In this document: in pieces, positions 6,580 to 11,655 of the stretch | Position numbering within the stretch: position 1 is the first letter of the stretch | How the letters are laid out: each line of letters starts with the position of its first letter | Source: Rickettsiales bacterium | Lineage (GTDB): Bacteria; Pseudomonadota; Alphaproteobacteria; TMED109 | Assembly: GCA_002689905.1 (NCBI GenBank) | Contig: NZIN01000040.1 | Coordinates: 1 to 11,655, forward strand | Length of the DNA: 11,655 nucleotides | Direction: 5' to 3' | The notes under the pieces: model-generated | What the model saw: the letters and a program-made list of their open reading frames with translations, nothing else | The model's database searches: none | What the model was told of the DNA's origin: nothing | Position numbers and translations under genes: made by a program

Positions 6580-7682
6580 TTTTCTTCTCCTAAATTTTTT
6601 CCTAATAATGCACTAACGAAGTCTTTTGGAACAAAAGGAATTAAATCGTCTGCTTGTTCTCCAATACCTATTGCATGTATTGGAAGATTATATTTTCTAA
6701 CTATACCCAATAATGATCCGCCTTTTGCAGAGCCATCTAATTTTGTCATAATTATTCCTGTAATACCTACTTGTTGATTAAAAGAATCTATCTGATTGTA
6801 AGTATTTTGTCCAATAGTAGAATCTAATACCAAAATCTTATTATGTGGAGCATTTTCATCATTCTTTTTAAGGATTCTTGTCATTTTCTTTAACTCTTCC
6901 ATAAGTTCAATTTTATTATGAAGTCTTCCAGCTGTATCAATGATCAGTAAGTCAAAATCTTCTTCTATTGCTTTTTTATGAGCTTTGAAAACAACAGATG
7001 AAGGGTCTTCTCCCGTATCTCCTGATATAACTGCTACATTAATTGCATCAGCCCATTTTTCAATTTGCTCTTTAGCAGCAGCTCTAAAGGTGTCGGCTGC
7101 AGCTAATAAAATTTTAATGTTTTGGCTCTGAGCTATTTTTGCTAACTTAGCTATGGTAGTAGTCTTGCCCGAACCATTAACACCAAATAGAAGAATGACT
7201 CTCAGCTTGTTTTGAGGTGTAAGTATTAATTCATGATCTATGTTAGAAAACTGGTTTTCTAAAAAGTTTGATACATGAGTATGCATATTTTCATAGTTAA
7301 GTTTTTTTTTTTTTAATTCACTAATTAGTAATTCTGTATGCTCGTAACCTAAATCTGACAATAAAAAAGCTTCTTCTATTTCTTCTAAACTACTTTGATC
7401 TATCTTTTTAGAAAATATGGCTTTTTTTATATTTGAAGAAGTTCTCTTAAAGTTATCTCCTAGTTTATTTAGCCAGTTATTAGAAGTTCTCGGTTTTGTT
7501 TTACTTTCTGTTTCTTTTATCTTTGGTTCAATAGTTTTTTGGTCTAAGATTTCTGATTTTTTTATCTTTGGATCAATAATTTTTTGATCTAAGGTTTCTG
7601 GTTTGTTTATTTTATTTTTCTTTTCTTCAAGAACCTTATTTTTAGTAAAAGCAGACCCTATTTTTTTTAAAATTTTTTTCAT
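6576..7682 (-). CDS. ftsY: Signal recognition particle receptor FtsY
   Basis: SRP GTPase at the inner membrane that receives ribosome-nascent-chain-SRP complexes and works with Ffh, encoded just across the dapF/mtaB genes. The protein has 368 residues. The NG core shows the P-loop GVNGSGKTTT (167-176), DTFRAAAKEQ (197-206), DTAGR (249-253), TKLDGSAKGG (313-322) and GIGEQADDLIPF (339-350). An amphipathic helix before the N domain (NNWLNKLGDNFKR, 68-80) fits a lipid-binding segment. The N-terminal extension is short and lysine-rich, unlike the acidic A domain of E. coli, and contains a tandem 15-residue duplication (29-43 and 44-58). Residues 124-127 are four lysines coded by a run of 13 A. The ATG at 7682 lies 1 base after the mtaB stop with no Shine-Dalgarno site, so translation probably depends on coupling. 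Confidence 0.97.
   Translation of the reverse strand: MKKILKKIGSAFTKNKVLEEKKNKINKPETLDQKIIDPKIKKSEILDQKTIEPKIKETESKTKPRTSNNWLNKLGDNFKRTSSNIKKAIFSKKIDQSSLEEIEEAFLLSDLGYEHTELLISELKKKKLNYENMHTHVSNFLENQFSNIDHELILTPQNKLRVILLFGVNGSGKTTTIAKLAKIAQSQNIKILLAAADTFRAAAKEQIEKWADAINVAVISGDTGEDPSSVVFKAHKKAIEEDFDLLIIDTAGRLHNKIELMEELKKMTRILKKNDENAPHNKILVLDSTIGQNTYNQIDSFNQQVGITGIIMTKLDGSAKGGSLLGIVRKYNLPIHAIGIGEQADDLIPFVPKDFVSALLGKNLGEEK
7515..7604 (-). repeat. Tandem duplication of 45 bases in the 5' part of ftsY
   Basis: Two head-to-tail copies, 7515-7559 and 7560-7604, match at 40 of 45 positions by my alignment. Because 45 is a multiple of three, the duplication is in frame; it encodes two versions of a 15-residue unit with the shared core LDQK-x-I-x-PKIK in the disordered N-terminal extension of FtsY. 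The differences between copies suggest a duplication that is no longer fresh. Confidence 0.85.
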
Positions 7683-7683
7683 G

Positions 7684-8916
7684 TTAGCTAACTACAAGCA
7701 AATCTTCTTTTAAATAAGAAGGTGTTATCTCTATTATACTACCTTTATTAGCACCTGTGGCTTGAACTTTAAAATTATTTTCAGTTCTTCCAAACCCACT
7801 CTTAGTTTCTATTAATACCTTTTGTTTCTTGTTTAATTGTTTTTTTAACGTTTCTTGCAAGTTCTTTTTACCCATACCTCTTAGTATTTTCGATCTTTCT
7901 CTTCTTACATATAAAGGCACTTGAGGCATTCTAGCCGCTGCTGTTCCTTCTTTTGCTGAGTATGGAAAAACATGCAAATGGGTTATATTCAATTTTTCTA
8001 CTAGTTTAAGAGTATTAGAAAACATTTCCTCATTCTCAGTTGGAAATCCGCAAATAAAGTCAGAGCCAAAAGTAACATTATCAGAGGCTTTTCTAATATT
8101 TTCAAATAATTTTATAATTTGATCCACATTGTGTCTTCTTCTCATTCTTTTTAGTATTAAATTGTCTAAAGACTGAAGACTAAAGTGAAAATGAGGCATA
8201 AGTCTAGGTTCATATTTAATCAAATCTAACAAATCATCATCAATTTCTGCGGCATCTATAGAAGATAATCTTAAACGAAACGAAGCCTTATTTTTATGAA
8301 ATATATTTTTAAGCAAATGACCCAAATCTAAATTTTTATCAGTAGACCAAGATGTAAGGTCTACTCCGGTTAATATTATTTCCTTAACACCTTTGTTAAG
8401 GTTGGTCGATATTTCTTTATTAATTTTATATATACTTTCACTCTTACTTTTTCCTCGACAAGAAGGAATAATACAAAAAGTACAAGAATGATCACAACCA
8501 TTTTGTATCTTAATAAATTTTCTTATATTTGAATTAGATGGATTCTCTTTACTTAACCCTTTAAAGTTTATACTGCTCATTGGTTTTTTTTTAATATTTT
8601 TTTGTATATTCTGCCAACTAGCTCTAGAAAGCTTGTCTTTATTTTTTACAATGTAAGATACTTCGCGCATTTTTTTAAAAGTATCTTTATCACTTTCTAC
8701 AGCACAACCTGTTACAGCAATTTTTACTTCAGGGTTTAGTCTGTGAAAAGACCTTATATTTTTTTTTACATTCTTTACAGCTTCATTTGTAACGCTACAA
8801 GTATTAAAAACTACAAAGTTATTTTTTTTATCATCTTCTATAAGGTTATTTATTGTATTGCTTTCCCAGAAATTTAATCTGCAGCCTAGAGTTACTACGT
8901 TATTCTTTTTAGACAT
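7684..8916 (-). CDS. mtaB: tRNA t6A37 methylthiotransferase (MtaB)
   Basis: Radical SAM enzyme that adds a methylthio group to C2 of t6A at position 37 of ANN-decoding tRNAs. Numbered from an ATG at 8922 (412 residues), the N-terminal UPF0004 domain has its iron-sulfur cysteines C14 (TLGCRLN), C42 (NTCSVT) and C73 (TGCAVE); the radical SAM domain has C143-x3-C147-x2-C150; and the C-terminal TRAM-like part includes GFGRTENNFKV. The TLGCRLN form and context favour MtaB over MiaB or RimO. I take the ATG at 8916 (410 residues) as start: an AGGAG site at plus-strand 8926-8930 sits 9 bases before it but only 3 before the ATG at 8922. The gene overlaps dapF by 8 bases and ends 1 base before ftsY. 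Confidence 0.94.
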   Translation of the reverse strand: MSKKNNVVTLGCRLNFWESNTINNLIEDDKKNNFVVFNTCSVTNEAVKNVKKNIRSFHRLNPEVKIAVTGCAVESDKDTFKKMREVSYIVKNKDKLSRASWQNIQKNIKKKPMSSINFKGLSKENPSNSNIRKFIKIQNGCDHSCTFCIIPSCRGKSKSESIYKINKEISTNLNKGVKEIILTGVDLTSWSTDKNLDLGHLLKNIFHKNKASFRLRLSSIDAAEIDDDLLDLIKYEPRLMPHFHFSLQSLDNLILKRMRRRHNVDQIIKLFENIRKASDNVTFGSDFICGFPTENEEMFSNTLKLVEKLNITHLHVFPYSAKEGTAAARMPQVPLYVRRERSKILRGMGKKNLQETLKKQLNKKQKVLIETKSGFGRTENNFKVQATGANKGSIIEITPSYLKEDLLVVS

Positions 8917-9721
8917 AATCATATTCTCCTAAGAAGGATACCTCAGCTTTACCAGTGATATTAATTAAATCTTTGGTTATATTTACTTTTACTGATCCTA
9001 AGGGCAAGATTACTTTTACTGTGTTAAGGCATTTTTTATTTTTAAAACTTGCATAAGTTGCAGCTAATATTCCAGATCCACATGATAATGTTTCTCCTGC
9101 TCCTCTCTCCCAAAATTTAATTTTTAAGGATGAGTCTGAAATCACTTCTACTACTTCTACATTTATTCCTTTTGTAAATGCTTTGTGGTTTTCTATTCTA
9201 CCGCCTATATCTGAAAGGTTTATTAAATTTAGAGATTTTAAAAAAAATACTACATGAGGGTTCCCCATATTTATTACATTTCCCTCTTTAAGAAGTGGAT
9301 GTATTTCTTCCAAATTTATAATATTTTGATAACCTTTTTTTAATATATTTTTCAAATCTTGTTTTGGCAAAGCTATAGACGTTTTTATTTCATTATTTTT
9401 TTCAAGATTTGCAGTTATTATGCATGAAATTGTTTCTATTTTTACCTCTTTTTTTTTAACTCCTGCCATGAACAATGAAGCAACACACCTAGCAGCATTT
9501 CCACACATTTCAGCTTCTGTTCCATCTGAATTATAAATTTTCATGAAAACATCATATTTAGAACTATTTTCCATAAGAATGAGTTGATCGCAACCAATTC
9601 CTATTTTTCTGTTAGCTAGTTTTCTTATTAAGCTCTTTTCTTTGTTAATAATAGATTTTGTATTATCAATTACAACAAAGTCGTTTCCATTTCCATGCAT
9701 TTTTACAAAAGGTATTTTCAT
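8909..9721 (-). CDS. dapF: Diaminopimelate epimerase
   Basis: Converts LL- to meso-diaminopimelate, which serves both as the direct precursor of lysine and as a peptidoglycan cross-linking residue. The protein has 270 residues. The two catalytic cysteines are present in their usual settings: C73 in EMCGNAARC (71-79) and C214 in ETLSCGSG (210-217). Substrate-binding motifs HGNGNDF (9-15), GCDQL (43-47), NSDGTEAEMCGN (64-75), GNPH (153-156) and ERGAGET (205-211) are also intact, so it should be active. It is the first gene of the minus-strand block and lacks a clear Shine-Dalgarno site; a promoter candidate lies 40-70 bases upstream. The divergent pairing with ffh and the following mtaB-ftsY order are familiar from alphaproteobacteria. 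Confidence 0.97.
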   Translation of the reverse strand: MKIPFVKMHGNGNDFVVIDNTKSIINKEKSLIRKLANRKIGIGCDQLILMENSSKYDVFMKIYNSDGTEAEMCGNAARCVASLFMAGVKKKEVKIETISCIITANLEKNNEIKTSIALPKQDLKNILKKGYQNIINLEEIHPLLKEGNVINMGNPHVVFFLKSLNLINLSDIGGRIENHKAFTKGINVEVVEVISDSSLKIKFWERGAGETLSCGSGILAATYASFKNKKCLNTVKVILPLGSVKVNITKDLINITGKAEVSFLGEYDYV

Positions 9722-9738
9722 GTTAGTATATGTTTTTA

Positions 9739-9771
9739 TTGACTTTATTATAGCAAAAGCGTAACTATAAT
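9739..9771 (+). promoter_or_regulatory. Candidate promoter region for ffh-rpsP
   Basis: TTGACT at 9739-9744 is a good -35 element. A hexamer at 9762-9767 (TAACTA) has the right 17-base spacing but is weak, while a perfect TATAAT at 9766-9771 is 21 bases away, longer than usual; another TATAAT lies at 9783-9788 without a good -35. A start somewhere at 9774-9795 would leave a 17-38 base leader with no obvious ribosome-binding site. The exact hexamers are uncertain. Confidence 0.33.
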
Positions 9772-9792
9772 AAATTTTTATTTATAATGCAA
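9764..9792 (-). promoter_or_regulatory. Candidate sigma70-type promoter for the dapF-lysK block
   Basis: On the minus strand TTGCAT (9792-9787) and TATAGT (9769-9764) are separated by 17 bases, close to the sigma70 consensus with ideal spacing. Transcription would start near 9757, leaving a leader of roughly 36 bases before the dapF ATG. The surrounding DNA is so AT-rich that chance matches are likely; position in the only intergenic gap is the main support. Confidence 0.4.
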
Positions 9793-9811
9793 AGTGTAAT
9801 TTTTTTTACTA

Positions 9812-11203
9812 ATGTTTAATAATTTTTCAGATAGAGTTTTAAAAACCTTTGATAGCTTGCTTAGTAGAGGTGTTTTAACAGAAGATGATGTTAGTGTAGC
9901 AATGAGGCAAATAAGAGTGGCATTGTTAGAAGCTGACGTTCCTTTGAGTATTGCCAAAGAATTTGTTGAAGAAGTAAAAAAAAAAGCAATAGGAGAGAAG
10001 TTACTAAAGTCGATTAAACCTGGGGATTTAGTAGTAAAGATAGTACATGATACTTTGGTTGAATTATTGTCTTTTAATCTTAAAGATGATGACTTTGATC
10101 TAATTCTGAATAAAAAAAATCCTAGTATAATTTTAATGGTAGGTCTACAAGGAAGTGGAAAAACTACTACAGCAGCAAAAATTGCCAATCTTCTTAAAAA
10201 TAAGAAAAAGAAAGTTTTGTTATCCTCTTTGGACACGTCCAGGCCAGCAGCTATGGAACAATTAAGGCAGCTATCTCATGATATAGATGTTAAATGTATG
10301 GATAATAATCCCCAAGAACAAGCTGACTATTTAATTAAGAAGACTTTTGATGAAGGTAAAAGTAGTTTGGCAGATGTAATTATATTCGATACTGCTGGCA
10401 GAACAAATATAGATGAAGATCAATTAAAAGAACTTAAAAATATATATGGTTTGACAAATCCTTGTGAAACTTTGTTAGTAGCTGACTCAATGATAGGACA
10501 GGAGTCTGTAAATGTAGCAAAATCATTTTCAGACTATGTAGAATTAACTGGAGTTGTTTTAACTAGAGTAGATGGAGATGCTAAAGGTGGAGCTGCTTTA
10601 AGTATGGCTAGCACTACTGGTAAACCGATAAAGTTTCTAGGTATAGGAGAGAAAGTCAATGAGATCGAAGTTTTTTCTGCAAAAAGGCTAGCGGGAAGAA
10701 TATTAGATATGGGTGACGTAGTAGGTATGGTAGAAAAAGCTGAACAGGAGTTTGATGAAAAAGAAGCAGAAATTATGGCTAATAAACTCGCTAAAGGAAA
10801 CTTTGATTTAGAAGATTTCAAAAAACAACTACACCAAATGCAAAAGCTTGGAGGAATTAAAGGTATTTTATCAATGCTTCCGGGGGTTCGTAAAGCAAAA
10901 AAAGCACTGGAAAATTCTAATCTTGAAGATAAAACCTTCTTAAGGATGTCTGCAATAATTTGTTCAATGACAAAAAAAGAAAAGAAAAACCCTAAAATAA
11001 TTAATGGATCAAGAAAAAAAAGAATTGCAAATGGTTCGGGAGTCGATATACAAGATGTTAATAGATTATTAAAGCAATTTAAAAATATGCAAATTATGAT
11101 GAAAAAAATGAATAAACATGGTATTAGTGGCTTAGAAAAGATGATGGGAAATAGTTTGGGTGGCAATAGTTTAGAAAATATATATAGTAATTTAAAGAGG
11201 TAG
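9812..11203 (+). CDS. ffh: Signal recognition particle protein Ffh (SRP54)
   Basis: GTPase that binds 4.5S RNA and signal sequences of nascent inner-membrane proteins and docks on FtsY. The protein has 463 residues. The N domain carries ALLEADV (37-43); the G domain has GLQGSGKTTT (111-120), DTSRPAAMEQL (141-151), DTAGR (193-197), TRVDGDAKGG (251-260) and GIGEKV (277-282). The methionine-rich M domain has the RNA-binding SMTKKEKKNPKIING (385-399) followed by SRKKRIANGSG (400-410), and ends with MMKKM and KMMGN. All GTPase and RNA-binding elements look intact. The gene is divergent from dapF across 90 bases and begins at ATG 9812 with no clear Shine-Dalgarno site. rpsP follows after 2 bases. 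The 4.5S RNA gene is not in the window. A 10-A run at 9976-9985 encodes lysines. Confidence 0.97.
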   Translation: MFNNFSDRVLKTFDSLLSRGVLTEDDVSVAMRQIRVALLEADVPLSIAKEFVEEVKKKAIGEKLLKSIKPGDLVVKIVHDTLVELLSFNLKDDDFDLILNKKNPSIILMVGLQGSGKTTTAAKIANLLKNKKKKVLLSSLDTSRPAAMEQLRQLSHDIDVKCMDNNPQEQADYLIKKTFDEGKSSLADVIIFDTAGRTNIDEDQLKELKNIYGLTNPCETLLVADSMIGQESVNVAKSFSDYVELTGVVLTRVDGDAKGGAALSMASTTGKPIKFLGIGEKVNEIEVFSAKRLAGRILDMGDVVGMVEKAEQEFDEKEAEIMANKLAKGNFDLEDFKKQLHQMQKLGGIKGILSMLPGVRKAKKALENSNLEDKTFLRMSAIICSMTKKEKKNPKIINGSRKKRIANGSGVDIQDVNRLLKQFKNMQIMMKKMNKHGISGLEKMMGNSLGGNSLENIYSNLKR

Positions 11204-11205
11204 AT

Positions 11206-11655
11206 ATGACAGTTAGAATTAGATTGAGCAGATATGGAGCTAAGAAAAAACCCTACTACAGAATAGTAGTGGCAGATGCTAGAGCTCCAAGAGATGGTAA
11301 GTTTATAGAAAGAGTTGGAAGCTTTGATCCTCTCAAGGAAAAAACAGACCAATCAAGGTTAAATCTTCAGTTAGAAAGAATAAAACATTGGTTAGGTACA
11401 GGAGCTAGACCCAGTGAAAGAGTGCATCAATTTTTATCTGATGCCGGATTATTGACCCCAATAAAAAAAAATAATCCAAATAAAGCAAAACCCAAGAAAA
11501 AAGCTCAGGAAAGAATTAAGGCTAAAGAAGAAGCTTTAAAAAAGAAAGAAGAAGAAGCTAAAACTTCTGAAGCTCCAGCAGCAGAAACCAAGCCAGAAGC
11601 TCCAGCAGCAGAAACCAAGCCAGAAGCTCCAGCAGCAGAAACCAAGCCTGAAGCT
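11206..11655 (+). CDS. rpsP: Small ribosomal subunit protein bS16 with long C-terminal extension (3' end outside window)
   Basis: Component of the 30S subunit body needed for assembly. The 150 codons in the window are open and the stop lies beyond the end. The core, residues 1-83, is classic bS16: VRIRLSRYGAKKKPYYRIVV (3-22), then ADARAPRDGKFIERVGSFDP (23-42), and a helix with WLGTGARPSE (62-71). The E. coli protein stops near residue 82. Here a lysine/glutamate-rich, probably helical stretch (87-119) continues into a proline/alanine repeat, EAPAAETKP, present three times (122-148) and starting a fourth. Long charged tails are known in alphaproteobacterial bS16. The start at 11206 has AGAGG at 11196-11200 with a 5-base spacer and follows the ffh stop by 2 bases, so the two are co-transcribed; rimM and trmD would be expected next. 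Confidence 0.95.
   Translation, partial: MTVRIRLSRYGAKKKPYYRIVVADARAPRDGKFIERVGSFDPLKEKTDQSRLNLQLERIKHWLGTGARPSERVHQFLSDAGLLTPIKKNNPNKAKPKKKAQERIKAKEEALKKKEEEAKTSEAPAAETKPEAPAAETKPEAPAAETKPEA
11569..11655 (+). repeat. 27-base tandem repeat in the 3' part of rpsP
   Basis: Three direct copies at 11569-11595, 11596-11622 and 11623-11649, plus the first 6 bases of another at the window end. The first two copies are identical and the third differs only in its last base (CCA to CCT). The unit encodes EAPAAETKP and is about 56 percent G+C, clearly richer than the surrounding AT-rich genes. The array may continue beyond the window. Confidence 0.93.

Noticed and set aside
7683..7692. Perfect 10-base palindrome GTTAGCTAAC directly upstream of the ftsY start
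   Set aside because: It partly encodes the end of mtaB, is short, and has no second copy nearby; probably chance.
9778..10236. Minus-strand open frame opposite the start of ffh
   Set aside because: It lies wholly antisense to the ffh N and G domains, shows low-complexity S/T/F-rich sequence typical of a shadow frame, and has no recognisable domain.
10534..11352. Minus-strand open frame of 272 codons opposite ffh and rpsP
   Set aside because: Both genes on the other strand are certain; the antisense product is rich in S, F, I and P as expected for a mirror of lysine- and glutamate-rich genes.
1..11655. Mobile element, defence system, CRISPR array, tRNA or other RNA gene
   Set aside because: Coding sequence fills nearly all of the window with core genes in familiar order; no transposase, integrase, spaced direct repeats or cloverleaf-like segment was seen.

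Overview
This looks like an ordinary stretch of core chromosome from an AT-rich, gene-dense alphaproteobacterium, probably a free-living marine type with a streamlined genome (SAR11, HIMB59 or AEGEAN-169 grade; I cannot place it more precisely). The main clues are a class I lysyl-tRNA synthetase, the gene orders dapF-mtaB-ftsY-yciB, ffh-rpsP and def-fmt, the divergent dapF/ffh pair, and an alpha-style bS16 with a long C-terminal extension. Intact arginine and lysine biosynthesis genes argue against a strict intracellular parasite. All twelve protein-coding genes recognised (ten intact, one tail fragment, one cut by the window end) use AAA-rich lysine codons. I see no mobile element, CRISPR array, tRNA or rRNA.

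Layout. Block A (+, 1-4445): the probable tail of def, then fmt, an ABC-2 type permease, argD, argF and a small lipoprotein gene. These are overlapping or within about 10 bases of each other, so probably one transcript. Block B (-, 9721 down to 4446): dapF, mtaB, ftsY, yciB (septation protein A family) and lysK, again overlapping or within a few bases. Blocks A and B meet stop-to-stop with no intergenic base. Block C (+, 9812 to the end): ffh and rpsP; rpsP runs off the window and is still open. The only real intergenic gap is 90 bases between dapF and ffh, and it must hold the start signals for both B and C.

How the genes work together. Block A joins initiator-tRNA formylation with two arginine-biosynthesis steps (acetylornithine aminotransferase, ornithine carbamoyltransferase). 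Block B has a lysine theme: DapF makes meso-diaminopimelate (for lysine and peptidoglycan), MtaB-type enzymes thiomethylate t6A37 in ANN-decoding tRNAs such as tRNA-Lys, and LysK charges tRNA-Lys. The SRP receptor FtsY and its partner Ffh are read from opposite sides of the same 90-base region.

I found no undescribed defence, mobile or biosynthetic system. The observations most worth checking are the lysine-themed operon, near-identical 27-base repeats in the bS16 tail, a 45-base tandem duplication and a 13-A homopolymer in ftsY, the zero-gap convergent junction with a terminator-like hairpin antisense inside lysK, and an unassigned lipoprotein after argF.
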